A stretch of 64,000 nt of DNA from Calendula officinalis (GCA_963853835.1 OY970825.1:26970835-27034834); one strand, 5' to 3'; positions 1 to 13,420 are shown, numbered from the stretch's first letter. Notes: generated by a model not told the origin, from the letters alone. Numbers and translations are program-made.

Positions 1-392
1 GCCATTTGGGGGTATCGAAGATTTGAAGTTATATGATTCTTGGAGTTCGCCGGAGAAGATGACCGGAGGGAGTGTACAGAGAGAGGAGAGGAAGGTGTTG
101 CAGGTGATGATGGGTGTTGTGAAGAACTTGTGAAGAGGATGAAGAAGAAAGAGAAGAATACTTAGGTACAATCATTAATGCATGAGGTACAAATGATTTA
201 GGTAAAAAGACATAAATACCCTCACGTTTTAAGCACGTGAGGGGTTTTAACGGTGGAAAACTAACAGACTTGGACGGAAGGACAAAAAAACGGAATTTGG
301 CATACCTCAAGGACAAAAAAACAGAAAAAAAACCACAGGGACAAAACGCTGAAACGGCCAAACCACGGGAAAAAAACAGTAATTTACTCAAG
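1..392. repeat. Right part of a TIR element, cut by the window edge
   Basis: The right end near 381-389 reads aatttactc, the reverse complement of the gagtaaatt that opens the complete element at 37521-37955. Both share phrases such as 'ataccctca' and a pyrimidine/purine-rich body. The reading frames here are low-complexity and look non-coding. The left end lies outside the window. The superfamily is unknown; a Mutator-like MITE is possible. Confidence 0.45.
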
Positions 393-706
393 AAAAAGAC
401 AAATAAAGAGAAAATATTAGAAACAGACGTGGGTGGTAAGTCATCAAATATCAAGACTCGCCGACAAAATAAAATTGATTTCAACTTAGTCTTCCATATA
501 CAGTATATAATATGCAGAGCTGGTTGAGAAAGAGGTCAAATATTGCGGCTAGAGTAAATAAACTTTTTTTTAAAATTGAGCACTGTTCATAAGCGTTGTG
601 AAATGTTATATAGTTAATGTGTGTGTCGGTGTTAATTGTTAGAGTGAGGGGTGCGGTAACGAGGCTCTCCCTCGCCAAACTCAAATATGCTTATGTGGCA
701 TGAATC
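393..706. other. Spacer with no recognised gene
   Basis: AT-rich sequence between two repeats. I see no open frame with codon structure, no splice-site series and no RNA gene. Confidence 0.4.
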
Positions 707-1426
707 TAGGGGTATCAAAAAGGTCAATCCAACCGATCCAAACCCGAACCTGATTATAGTATTCGAGTCGGGTGTAATCGAGTCTTTTTTTAATATCGGA
801 TTATTTTAACATGACCCGACAAACCCGACGTTAGCATCGGGTCGGGTATTGGGTTACGATTGCTTACCTTTTTCGGGTTGACCCGATTAGACCCGATAAA
901 ATTTCAAAATAAATTTCTTTTAAAATTTAATTATTTGTTTAGTATTACAAGTTCAAATCTTTCTATTTAGTATCTACTTCAGATATATTAAATAATAGAA
1001 GTGTTTAAATGTAAATTTATTAATGCTTAAAATTTAGGTTTTACATATTTCGTAGCAGTCTACCTACCAGCAGCCAGAAGGATCAACATTAATTTTTAAA
1101 ATTTTGATGCTACGTTTCCCTCAGCAAATTATAATTAAATATTGATTTTCTCTTTTCAAAAGTTTAATGTTTTCAAAACTTTAAATTTTATAGTTTGTTT
1201 TCTAAAATTTTAAAGTAATATGCTGCATATGCATATGATTTGTTTGAAATTTAATTTATAAATTAGATACGTAACCCGACAAATCCGATCGGGTCAACCC
1301 GACAAACCCGATTCCTTATAGGGTCGGGTTTTGGATTAGATTTTATAACCTCAAAACCCGACGAGTCTGACGAGTCCTACCAAATAAAAGTTAAACTCGA
1401 CCCGACAAACTCGATTGACACACCTA
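707..1426. mobile_element. hAT-like non-autonomous element rich in cccgac/gggtcggg words
   Basis: The ends form imperfect inverted repeats: taggggtatcaa at the left and ttgacacaccta at the right. The body is filled with gggtcgggt and acccgacaaacccga words, as in the better preserved element at 33851-34415. No 8-bp target duplication can be seen, so this copy is probably old. It encodes nothing. Confidence 0.55.
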
Positions 1427-2652
1427 GCGCTATGCCAAGTCACCATACGACAAGTGGCTTGATCCCATTATACCCACCCTCCTATCTTTTCAAACAATTC
1501 ATTGGTGAAAAAACCATTCATAATATAGCATTAATGTTGCGAATGTTTGATTTAGAGATGGAATATGGTTTTCCATCCGGTACTTAAAATCTGAAATCAA
1601 ATTCAGAGTAAAATATATGGGGGAAAACGTATTTACGAAGTAAAAACACTCCTTCTCAGTGGTGATTTGGTGCCCTAGCCTATGATTTTTCCCTTTTTCA
1701 CAATATGTAAGCAATCTTTTTTCTTTCAAGTTTCAACGTCACTAATCTCTTCTTAATCGTCATAGCCAAAGACCTTTAACCACCATTTTCCTGCACCTTT
1801 TAAAAAAAAAAAAACTATATGCTTCCTTCCGTCTCAAAACCACCACAAATCAACGACGGCTTGCGAATAGAATACGAAATAGAGATATATAGATATATGC
1901 ATCCTGACGTAATTGATTGCTTACATGAAGTGTGCGAAGAAGTTGAAATCTTGAAGTGGTAATTTGGGTTCATGTTTGATCGATCGTACGGTGATGGTGA
2001 AATTTTAGAAGGACCGATTGTTTAATTAGGTTTATAATGCAATTGAGATCATTCGATGTTACCGTGGTGTGTTTATGCAATCCTTTTATTGTTTAATTTT
2101 ACATATGTTTCTTATATTTGCTTATTTCCATGGTTATTGCTGATAATTTTTATAATTGTTCACCTGTATAGACTGATAAGTGGAACTGATTTGAAATTAT
2201 GATCAGATGAAACAATTTTAGGTTTTTGAATTGTGTTGGAATAACTGAATGGGGTTTTACTGATCTTTATGGTTTTAGTTTGCTGTTGCTGGAACTGATG
2301 TACAATATAATATTACTGTAGGTTTTTCCATCGTGCCCTTTAATGCATACACCAATTATTGTTTGCTGTAAATATCATTGTCCTATTTTGACCTGCAATG
2401 ATATTTTTTACAGCAGGCAATATAAGCTGATTTCTACTATTCCAGATAGATCATATCAGAATATCTGATTTCTACTATGATATCTGATTTATTTGTTGTT
2501 TATAGTTATTTGTGATGTGACATAACAAATTCTGGTTTGTTGGTTTTCTTGATGCATTTGCAGGTGTTTTTGAAGTTCATATAGCTTAATTTTGAAAACT
2601 GAACGTGTGTTCTGCTCTGTGATCCTTCTGTTTGCATGTTAATCAAGATCTA
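1427..2652 (+). promoter_or_regulatory. Promoter and 5' leader of the PHD-finger gene, with a leader intron
   Basis: No coding frame is supported. A non-coding first exon probably ends near 1959 at a gtaatttggg donor. The leader intron then ends at a tttgcag acceptor, so the second leader exon starts at 2564 and runs into the ATG at 2653. The transcription start cannot be placed from sequence alone. Confidence 0.4.
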
Positions 2653-5600
2653 ATGGAAAGAACTGAAATTTCTCATAAACCTAATGGTGTTAAAGTTACT
2701 GGTAAGAAAAAAATTAGTGATAACAAACAGCAAACAACTAGTGAAACAAGCAACTTAGAAAGCCTGAGTTCAAGTTATAATACTTTATCTGAAAATGATG
2801 ATAGTAAAGTTACTAACGGTACTCGGATACGAGATATTGAAGGTACATTCTCTGTTAGTTTTCCTTAATTATAATTCAGTTGTAAAGAATTTGATAAATT
2901 TATGCACTCATTTTCGTGCAGAAAAATCTTCACTTAGTTCTGATGAATATTGGAATAATAGTAAGGGTAGTTTAGGAAATCAGACTGAAACTCGTAATCT
3001 ATCTGAAGAACATTTAAAACCTCAAGAACAAGGTCTAGAAGACGAGAATGTTGATAATGAAACGTCTTTGCAAAGCAATCAGGCAGATGATATTGTTTTG
3101 CATGATGTGAGTATTTCCTTCTGTTTGTACAAACATTTTAGAATCTAAATGCATGTTGGATAACTAACTAACTAACTACTAACTGTGCCCTTTTTGCTAA
3201 ATTGTTAATTTTATTTACTCTCTTATTTGTAATGTCACTAATTATATATTTTTTTAAATTTAGGTTGAAATTTGTGATACATGTGGAGATGCAGGGCGAG
3301 ATGATTTACTTGCTATATGTTGTAAATGTCCTGATGGTGCTGAACACACGTAAGGCTATATCTATCACATCTTCTAGAAGCTTTTTGCATTACTGAAAGA
3401 TATATAATTTGTTATATTTTTTTTAATATTTTAATTTTTTTTTTTCTGTCAGCTATTGTATGAGAATATGGATGGAACGAGTTCCGGAAGGTGATTGGGT
3501 ATGTGAAGAATGCAAATTAGAAGAAAATAAAATAAGAATAAATCGACAAAAATGTAGTTCAGAAACTGGAACTGAAAAAGATAAATATGGGAAAAGACGG
3601 GCAGAAGAATTTGAATCTTCTTCATCTTTCAAAAAACGGGCTGTTGACCCGATCGATGGGTCTACCAAAGATGTTGACCGTGGAAAAGTCAAAGATTCTC
3701 TTTTTGGTAATGAGTCTTCAGAAGCTGATCGTTCTCTTGCTACACGCCCAAGATTACAATCAGTGAAAGGTAAACAAAACGTTTGAGTATATGAGTTATT
3801 TATTAGTAATTTAATTTCTTCACAGGGGATTAAAATTGTATTTCAGGTCCATATTTTAAGTCAAAGTCTTTCAGTTACTCAAATTCAAAGGCTAAAACTA
3901 ACCTTGTGGATGAAATTTCTCTTCAAAGACAAAAATCAACGAAAGAAGATTCTTCTCATGAAATGGGAAAATTGGGTCCAAGTGGGTCAAAAGTTAAAAT
4001 GTTATCTTCAAATTCAGCTCATGATCTTAAAAGTCTAAAAAACAAAAATGAAAGGACTAATTCGGTTAAATTAGGTAGTTCAAATTCTGGTATTTTAACT
4101 CCAAAGGATGATAGATCACGTGGTGAAAATGCAAATTCTGAAGTGAACTCTTTCAAGGGTGATAATAAAATAATATCAGGATTAAAATCAACTAACCGTT
4201 GTTCCAATTTAGGTGCAGAAGTTCCTGTTTCTCTAGGTAAGATCTATCTTTCTTCTAATTAGACAGTGAAATTTTTAAATTTAGGGTTTGTTTACTATTT
4301 TTTAAAAAGAAATAGGAGAAATTACATAAATTGTCCCTGTACTCGGTGTCTTTGGTTACATGGATGGTCCCTAAAAACTTAACAGCCTTTTATGCTTGAG
4401 AGACTGTAGGTGCTACACGTTTCAAAATTAGGGACTATCCTTTAACAGAATAAGTCAAGAGACAAAATCCATTATTTCATACAAACCACAGGGACAATTT
4501 ATGTAATCTAATCAAAAAAACAAATACAAAAAATGACCAAAAAACATTATTGTGTAAAATTGAGATACACCTAGTTAGGATGGGAGTAAAAGTCTCTAAA
4601 ATTAAGTTAAAAGAAGGGGTAATTAGGTAATTGTGATTTATCAGCTGATAATCAGTTTTTTTAAATTACTTTTTTTACCCTTCATTTTTGTATATTTCAG
4701 GTACAGTTAACAGGCAGTTAGCATCCTCCACAACCAGGGTTGGGCCAACATCATCAATCAATTCCGTTGACCAAAAGTCAAATGCTGATAATCCATCAAA
4801 ACTTTCAATACCTAAAGAAGCATCAAATGTTGCTGATGTCATGAAAGAAACTACAACTTCTAGTCATCTAGGATCGGGCTTAATCCCTAGCCCATCTGGC
4901 CAGAATAATAAACAAACGGAAGGGTCTTTTGGTAATAATACTAGGAATTCAAAAGAAGTGAAAAACAGAGATAACAAATTAAAAGATGCAATTGAAGCAG
5001 CATTGTTAAAAAAACCTGGAATTTATAGGAAAAATAATGAAGCGTCTGTTGTTGATCGTGCAAGAAATTCAGGGTTGACTCCTGCTGAGGTGGCGAATGA
5101 TTGGCACAGTCAAAGTTTAAGGAATTCTACTAGTAAACAGTCAAACGGAAGCAGTTTTAAGCATAAGCAACCTTTGATGCCTCCTGCTGAAGGAAAACAT
5201 TTGACAGCTGGATTGTCTAGCCTTGGTGACGTGGCATTACCTTCTCTCTCAGCTATTCCCGATCATGAATGCATTTGGCAGTATGCTTTCTTCTTTTGAT
5301 TTCTATTCTAAAAAAAATCAGTTTCTTTATACCAAATCTGGAAAAAACGCACTGGATGACGCCCGGAATATATGAAAAAGAAAAATATTTTTGGATACTT
5401 TTTGTTAGTTCCTGAACCCGGCGTGGAAATAATTAGGGCAAAATGTCACATGTTTTTGACCAGATTTGGTATAAACAAGACTAGATGGGTGGCCTAAATG
5501 AAAATTTCTGAATAATTGTTATTTTTATTTTTTTTTGAATTTGTGCTTGTAGAGGAAGTTTTGAGATTAACAGAAGCGGTAAAACAGCTGAATTTTGGGA

Positions 5601-6806
5601 GGGTTTACAAGGCCATTTATCAAGTTGTGCATCCCGTAGGGTTTTTGAAGCTGTTAACAGTGTTCCCCATAAAATTCTGTTAAACGGGGTGTCTCGTGTT
5701 AGTGCATGGCCCGCACAATTTCAAAATAATGGTGTAAAAGAGGATAATATTGCAATTTATTTCTTCGCTAAAGATTTAGAAAGGTAATGATCAATTTCAT
5801 TTCATTTTCAGATTGAATTATGTTTTAATAATGTTTGTTTATGTTATGAAACAGTTATGAAAGGAGTTATCAAGTTTTGTTGGATGATATGATTAGAGGT
5901 GATTTAGCTCTTATTGGAAATATTAACGGTGTTGAACTTTTGATATTTCCATCCAATCACCTTCCACAAAAATCCAGTCGTAAGAAATTTTATACATAAT
6001 CTTGCATGCGAATCTTTATTTTTTTGATATGTGATTTAAAAATTGTTAGAAAGATAACTCGTCAGCGGAATCTTTACAGTGTTTCATCTATCTATGGATA
6101 CATAAATGTGAGTTATTGATGATTTATAGGTTGGAATATGTTGTTGTTTCTTTGGGGTGTGTTTAGAGGAAAGAAAAAGAATCCTGAAGGTCCAGAAATG
6201 AATTGTATTCCTCCAGCTCCAGCTGATAAAATATCACTAGCCGAATCTATAAACAAGGTATTCTTTAATTAATTAATGTATAGATTAGGCAAAAATGGGT
6301 GGGTGGTAATGGCTATGTTTAAGTGCCTGTTAACTTTCAATAATAAAACCCTTTTTTTCTATTTGGTTAGCTTTGAGATACGTATCGACCCGTTTATAGG
6401 TTTATTTATTGATTTGACATATTTGCCCTCACAGCTGCAAACTTTTTCACAAGAAAAGACAACAGATAACATATCAACTCCACTAAATAAGAAGGAAAGT
6501 GAGGAAATTAACAAACGTCCATTTTCGGAAGATGATGATGAGAGAAACACATGGCGTGGGGAAGAAGGAAATGGTATCAAGAGTGAAGTGTATGGGCAAA
6601 ACAGTAATTCTCTCAACACAAGTCAAGGGAAGGAAAATAGTAATGGTGAAAGATACTTGTTTCCTTTAATTAGTACAGAAAAGGTCAACTTTGCTTTGGA
6701 TTTGAACGAGTGTTTAGATGGAGAAACGGATAATATGAATATGATGATGACAGATGACGTGGCGTCTTCTTTATCACTTTCTCTCGCCACCTGGAGAAAA
6801 GGGTAA
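2653..6806 (+). CDS. AIPP2: PHD-finger protein, AIPP2/PAIPP2 type
   Basis: Ten exons: 2653-2842, 2922-3106, 3264-3349, 3453-3769, 3847-4236, 4701-5280, 5553-5783, 5855-5979, 6130-6257, 6435-6806; 867 residues. A C4HC3 PHD finger occupies about residues 129-174 (CDTC, CCKC, H153, C156, CEEC). A long polar Ser/Asn/Lys-rich linker follows. From about residue 583 to 745 comes the conserved C-terminal domain of this family (SPOC-like; phrases FFAKDLESYERSYQVL and RWNMLLFLWGVFRGKK). In Arabidopsis AIPP2 and PAIPP2 work with a BAH protein (AIPP3) and the CTD phosphatase CPL2 to repress genes in chromatin; a nuclear role here follows by family. An in-frame TTG lies upstream, but ATG 2653 is the first in-frame ATG. 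Two introns carry MITEs. AIPP2 and PAIPP2 cannot be told apart here. Confidence 0.88.
4321..4507. repeat. 187-bp MITE in intron 5 of the PHD gene
   Basis: The two ends are perfect 20-bp inverted repeats, ATTACATAAATTGTCCCTGT at 4321-4340 and its complement at 4488-4507. There is no coding capacity. A target duplication is not evident, so the superfamily is open. Confidence 0.7.
5326..5475. repeat. 150-bp MITE in intron 6 of the PHD gene
   Basis: Perfect 16-bp inverted repeats TTTATACCAAATCTGG (5326-5341) and its complement (5460-5475). A second copy of the family lies at 39165-39311. Outside the right repeat, the reverse complement of the flank (ggccaccca, cttgtttata) matches the left flank of the second copy, so the true element may extend to about 5495. 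Confidence 0.65.
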
Positions 6807-9001
6807 TTCTATGTTTCTTTTTAGAGAGATGGTAGAGTTTGTGAATAACGGTTTTTGTATTTTTATAAAATAATGCCTAGTCTTACATTACATATGCCAA
6901 AAACTCACATTTTTTCTTTTATATACTTCTAGGGTTTTGATAATATACTTAACTCCATTAGTCAATCAAAAATGTTCAATCTTATCCGTTCTTATTTGTC
7001 ATTATGAAAACCCATACTTCTATTATGATGATGATATGTCAAGTTAAACAAACGGACACAAAGGAACCTTAACAAACAAACATATTATATGTCCATCCGC
7101 CACCCTTTGAAATATGATGAGAGAGATCAACACTTTTTCTTCACATAATGGACTACATTTATCTTTTGGTTTTCTCTTTCGTATGCATGACTTTACCTCT
7201 ATTATTATTATTATTATTATCCTTATTATTATTAGTACTAGTATTGTTATTATTATGTTGCAAACTTTGACATGTTTAAATTTTATGTAACATAAAGTTA
7301 TGATTATATACTAGGATCATTGGCGTAATAAACAAAATGTAAGAATTAAAGTCGTAATTTTTAGCAAACTACATGATTCGTTTATGTATTTTTACTAACT
7401 ATTTCTTCTGCGTATATCGTTCTTTTAAGTTTTAACACATAACAAAGGTTAAATTAGTTTATGAGAAATTAAACATATAGGGGATAGGATTATTTTTGTC
7501 CTTACATTAATTTAAGCACTAATAACCCCTTAACCCAAAGGGGTAGGGGCAATTTGGGTATTCTATTAATTTATTTAAGACATCAACAAACCGTTACTTG
7601 ACAGTTCACACCCATTCCCTTCTTGTTCGCAAACCAAACGGAATTTAGGGTTCCGAGAGGAGTCGGAATCGACACATCTCTATGCATCCTCTCCAAACGT
7701 TTTTCTCAAGCGTTTTATCCCTTACTTCTTCTATTTAGATTAGATGCACGTTCAAGCAAATCTTCTCACCTTTTCCCGATCGTATACCCCTCCTCTTGTA
7801 AATCCATAAATCCGATGGTTGATATTGGCTTTTCAAGGCATCGTAATGTGTAAGTATTTCTTGCTATTTTGTTTTGCTTTTTGTATCTGATCAAAATCTT
7901 CAATGCAATTTGGTCACGAAGGTATTTCCCCCTTTGTTGACTCTGATTATATTATTTTAATTAAAGACTCGTGATGTTTTGATTAATTCATGAGTAAACT
8001 GAAACTAAGATTTCTTAGTTCTTCAACTTCATCGACTAGTGAGAAAAATATTTATTTTACGAAATAATTCTGTTTAATTGAATAGTTAGATGGATTAACT
8101 TTAATTCTTTCTATTTATTATATGTGGATCATTGCATGATTATAGTGTTAGGGTTTCGTTTCTTTTTATGTGGGTATCATTGTAACTTTCTCAATCTTCT
8201 GTGTTTTGGTAATTGTAATACCAAGGGTATCTTGTTGAAATCATGTTTGTTTTTTGTGACGCTAACATGTCTGTTGATCTTTTCTCACATTCTTTTTTCT
8301 TTTCTTTAAAATTAAAACTAAATGGACTAATATTGTGTTGGAATCTGTATTTTAGGTAAAAGATATGTATGAAGAAGTCACTTTTGTTCCTTTAGTGCAG
8401 GATTCTAGAACCATGTGTGAATTTGGTGATCCTCATGAATACCGATGTTGTTGCATAAACTGAATTTGAAAGAAACAAGGAATGGAATTCAATATCTAAT
8501 TCCAAGAAACTCCATGAACTGAGCAGGCCCTAAAGGTTTCCTCTATGTCCTCCTATGCAACACTCTTTATCTCATATAAAAGATTGTGATTCTTGACAAT
8601 TGATCTCTTAATTTTTGGTTAAAATTACAAGATTATTGTATTGGTTTCTCTTAATCTATTTTGTCTATACTTTGTAACAGGTCAATCGGGTAAGGATGAA
8701 ATATTGACTAAGAGGGAACCACATCAAAATGGTATAAAATTATGTTATAATGGTGCACATGATGATTTCCTTCACTGCCATATTCTGAATATTCTTCAAG
8801 ATATTCCTTGAACAATTGAACCTTCAGTTTATTTATTTATTTAAGCTTGGAATTCGCATTTCTTTTGGAAAAATCAGGTATGCCAATTTACTTGAATCTA
8901 TCTGTTAATTTACTTGCATACACATATGAATAGGTCGGTTTGAGTTTTTTTTTAAATGTCAAATTATCTTCTGTAGCAAAAACGTAACTGAGACCAATTG
9001 C
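6807..9001. other. Spacer between the PHD gene and the satellite; possible decayed gene 5' end
   Basis: The PHD gene's 3' flank comes first. A run of tta/att triplets lies at 7201-7256. Around 7620-7850 a GC-richer stretch with a short frame ends at a clean donor (gtgtaagtatt), which looks like the first exon of a lost or non-coding gene. Later segments near 8355-8470 and 8680-8730 have weak exon-like borders but no continuous frame. I do not recognise a product. Confidence 0.3.
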
Positions 9002-10712
9002 TGTTTACTTGATATAGTAAAGCAACCCGAGATATTAATTAGTAGATATAAGCAAGCGACCCAATATTTGGTTACTAGATATATAAAACGGACCCGCGAT
9101 ATTATATACTTGATTATATCAAGCGACCCGAGATATTATTTACTTGTTTATATCAAGCGACCCGAGATATTTATACTAGATATAGTTAACGGACCCGTGA
9201 TGCAATTTACTTGAAATAATCAAGCGACTTGCGATGCCATTTACTTGATATAATCAAGCGACCCGAGATATCATTTACTTGATATAATCAAGCGACCCGA
9301 GATATTATATACTAGATATAATTAACGGACCCGCGATGCCATATACTTGATATAATCAACTGACCCGCGATGCCATTTACTTGATATAATCAAGCGACCC
9401 GAGATATTATATACTTGATTATATCAAGCGACCCGAGATATTATTTACTTGATTATATCAAGCGACCCGAGATATTATTTACTAGATATAGTTAACGGAC
9501 CCGTGATGCAATTTACTTGAAATAATCAAGCGACTTGCGATGCCATTTACTTGATATAATCAAGCGACTCGACATATTATCTACTTGATTATATCAAGCG
9601 ACCCGAGATATTATTTACTAGATATAATTAATAGACCCGCGATGCCATATACTTGATATAATCAAGCGACCCGCGATGCCATTTACTTGATATAATCAAG
9701 CGACCCGAGATATTATTTACTTGATTATATCAATCGACCCGAGATATTTTATACTAGATATAATTAACGGACCCGCGATGCCATATACTTGATATAATCA
9801 AGTGACCCGAGATATTATTTACTAGATATAATTAACGGACCCGAGATATTATTTAGTTTATTATATCAAGCGACCCAAGGTATTATTTACCACATATAAT
9901 TAACGGACCCGCGATGCCATATACTTGATATAATCACGCGACCCGCGATCCCAACTACTTGATATAATCAAGCGACCCGAGATATCATTTACTTGATTAT
10001 ATCAAGCGACCCGAGATATTATATACTAGATATAATTAACGGACCCGCGATGCCATATACTTGATATAATCAACTGACCCGCGATGCCATTTACTTGATA
10101 TAATCAAGCGACCCGAGATATTATATACTTGATTATATCAAGCGACCCGAGATATTATTTACTAGATATAATTAACTGACCTGCGATGCCATATACTTGA
10201 TATAATCACGCGACCCGCGATGCCATATACTTGATATAATCACGCGACCCGCGATGCCATATACTTGATATAATCACGCGACCCGCGATGCCATTTGCTT
10301 GATTATATCAAGCGACCCGAGATATTATTTACTAGATATAATCAAGCGACCCGCGATGCCATTTACTTGATAAAATCAAGCGACCCGAGATATTATTTAC
10401 TAGATATAATTAACGGACCCGCGATGCTATATACTTGATATAATCAAGCGACCGCCGATGCCATTTACTTGATATAATCAAGCGACCCGAAATATTATTT
10501 ACCATATATAATTAACGGACCCGCGATGCCATATACTTGATATAATCAAGCGACCAACGATGCCATTTACTTGATATAATCAAGTGACCCGATATATTAT
10601 TTACTTGATTATATCAAGCGACCCGAGATATTATTTACTTGATTATATCAAGCGACCCGAGATATTAATTACTAGATATAATTAACGGACCCGCGATGCT
10701 ATATACTTGATA

Positions 10713-10964
10713 CTCACCCCGTCCCACAAAAAAATTCTCATTTCATTTGGTCACAAGATTTTAGGAGATAGTTAGAGGTGGGTCCTTGGTAATACTTTTC
10801 ATTAAAATATAAGGTTAGATTGGAGAGAGAAAGTGTTTTAGTGGTGGAATCATTGGTAATAATAATATTTTATTGAGTGGGTCCCTCACATTTGAGAAAT
10901 GGGAATTTTTTTGTGGGACAAAATTATAAGGATAAATGAGAACTTTGTTGTGGGATGGAGGGAG
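10713..10964. mobile_element. Stowaway MITE inside the satellite
   Basis: 252 bp with Stowaway ends (ctcaccccgtccc at the left, gggatggagggag at the right) and a TA target duplication at 10711-10712 and 10965-10966. Without the element and one TA, the flank reads acttgatataatcaag, which is the normal satellite unit. The same family occurs at 29320-29582 and, interrupted, at 31435-35094. Non-coding; moved in trans by a Tc1/mariner transposase. Confidence 0.9.
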
Positions 10965-11678
10965 TATAATCAAGCGACCCGCGATGCCATTTACTTGATA
11001 TAATCAAGCGACCCGTGATATTATTTACTAGATATAATTAACGGACCCACGATGCCATATACTTGATAATTGATATAATCAAGCGACCCGCGATGCCATT
11101 TACTTGATATAATCAAGCGACCCGAGATATTATTTACTTGATTATATCAAGCGACCCGAGATATTATTTACTTGATTATATCAAGCGACCCGAGATATTA
11201 TTTACTAGATATAATTAACGGACCCGCGATGCCATATACTTGATATAATCAAGCGACATGCGATGCCATTTACCGGATATAATCAAGCGACCTGAGATAT
11301 TATTTACTTGATTATATAACGCGACCCGAGATATTATTTACTTGATTATATTAAGCGACCCGAGATATTATTTACTTGATATAATTAACGGACCCGCGAT
11401 GCCATGTACTTGATATAATCAAGCGACCCGCGATGCCATTTACTTGATATAATCGAGCGCCCGAGATATTATTTACTTGATTATATCAAGCGACCCGAGA
11501 TATTAATTACTAGATATAATTAACGGACCTGCGATGCCATATACTTGATATAATCAAGCGACCCGCGATGCCATTTACTTGATATATTCAAGCGACCCGT
11601 GATATTATTTACTAGATATAATTAACGGACCCGCGATGCCATATACTTGATATAATCAAGCGACCCGCGATGCCATTT

Positions 11679-12018
11679 CGCTAAGAACCAACCATTGCAG
11701 TAACATGCAGTAATTTAGGTTTATTTTTATGTTTTTTTATTTAGGTTTTAATTACAAGAAGTGGGAAAAGCATTATCTTCCTGCATTTCAGAAAATTGGG
11801 GGGGGGGGGGGGGGACCACTGTGTTGGCTGTAGGTGGCAGCCTTTTCACCCATTGCGCTAGTAGTATTTAAACTCTTTGTAATTTAGGAAAACTTTATCC
11901 AGAAAATGAAATGAATTAAGAATTCTTGGAGAGACCTTCATCTCGAACAGAAGGAAAATTTCACCGTTTCATTGATTATTGTTGTGTTGTTCTTTAGATA
12001 AGAAGCATATTCTTATCA
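11679..12018 (+). repeat. Left LTR
   Basis: A 340-bp LTR that contains a run of 17 G at 11798-11814, where the right LTR has 7. A TATA-like tatttaaa lies near 11867, so the promoter would be here. The terminal bases are cgctaagaa instead of tgataagaa. Confidence 0.88.
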
Positions 12019-12036
12019 ATTGATATCAGAGCAGTC

Positions 12037-13092
12037 ATGGGAGGTCCAAACAAAGACATGGGAGGTCCAAACAAAGACGGTGCAGCCAACAGGAGGTTGG
12101 ATTCGGTAGAAGTGGACATGGAGTATGTGAAATTGAAACTGGAGAAGATGGGTGAGGAGCAAGCTGAGGTTAGGTCTGCCCTGCCCAAACTACTCGACAG
12201 AAGTGAACCACCGGCCGGTGGTGGTGGAGGAGCACTCAGCGGGTTGTACTCCGGCGTTAGCTCACCACAACTGAATTTCTTGGACAAAAACAAGGGGCCG
12301 CTGGTTACTTCTGGCCAGAAAAGCTCCGGTCAAGGGTTTTCCGGCGCAGGTGGTGGCAGCCAAGGCCACCCGGGATTTCAGGGGTTTTCCGGTGGCGGTG
12401 GCGGCCAAGCCAATTCGGGATTTCAAGCTTTCTCCGGCGCAGGAGGCGGAGGCCAAGCTAATCCGGGTTTTGTGTTCGGAAGCTTTAACGAAAACCTTCA
12501 TGAAAATGACAGGGGAAGAGGACGGTACGACTACAGGCATCGCAAGATAGACATGCCAACGTTTGACGGGAAGGATCCCGATGGGTGGATCTTACAGGCA
12601 GAGAGGTATTTCGCCATCTACCAACTGATTAACGAAGAAACAGTCGAGGCGACGGTCCTTAGCCTCTCCGGTGACGCTCTGTCGTGGTACAGATGGTCCA
12701 ACAAGCAACAACAACTAAATACCTGGGAAGACTTGAAATCCCCGTTCGTTCGACGATTTCGATCGATACATGGGGCGATTTGTATGAACAATGGACCTCA
12801 ATCCCCGTTCGTTCGACGATTTCGATCGATACATGGGGGCGATTTGTATGAACAATGGACCTCACTCAAACAAACTAGCGATACTGAAGAATACATAAGG
12901 CAATTTATTGAGCTGGCGGCTCCACTGAAAGGGGTGACAGAGCGTGTAGCTTTCGTCAGTTTCATAAAAGGGTTAAAGCCCAACATCAAGAGTGAGCTGC
13001 GACTTTGGGCCCCGGAAACTTTGGGCCGAGCAATGGACTTAGTCCAGCAAATAGAGGAGAAAACCGTCCATTTAGGCAAGCGGGTTTGGTAA
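12037..13092 (+). pseudogene. Decayed gag of the TR-GAG element
   Basis: 351 codons are open from ATG 12037, four bases after the primer-binding site. The N-terminal third is a coiled-coil start followed by Gly-rich, Phe-containing repeats (GFQGFSGGGGG). Residues from about 175 form a retrotransposon gag domain (TFDGKDPDGWILQAERYF, SLSGDALSWYRW). A 63/64-bp tandem duplication at 12739-12801 and 12802-12865 repeats the FVRRFRSIHG segment; the first copy lacks one G. The frame ends at 13092. A CCHC zinc knuckle (CYKCDEKWHKNHRC, from 13238) survives in another frame just after a TGA at 13232. Frameshift and nonsense together make it dead. Confidence 0.85.
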
Positions 13093-13420
13093 CTTCGGAT
13101 ATCGTGACACTACGCCTATTAGCCGCTACCCACAAACCCAAAACACCATGAACACTTGGAATTCTCTTAACCTCATAACCAGCGATGATCGGAGACTCGC
13201 TAAAAAACAAATCGCTGAAAAAAGAGCTAAATGATTGTGCTACAAATGTGATGAAAAGTGGCATAAAAATCATCGGTGTGAATCCCAGATCAACATCTTC
13301 TTGATTGAGGACGATGAGGGTAACGAGTCTGGGAAGGAAGCAGACGAGACCAACGAAACCAAACATGCAATTTCTTGATTTCCACCTTGAGGTCAAGGTG
13401 AAAGTTTGGGGCGCCGGTAT

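Noticed and set aside
29..484. 151-codon minus-strand frame
   Set aside because: Low-complexity Ser/Phe/Leu text over a repeat element, with no splice or domain support.
12262..12540. Minus-strand 92-codon frame over gag
   Set aside because: A shadow of the Gly-rich gag frame.
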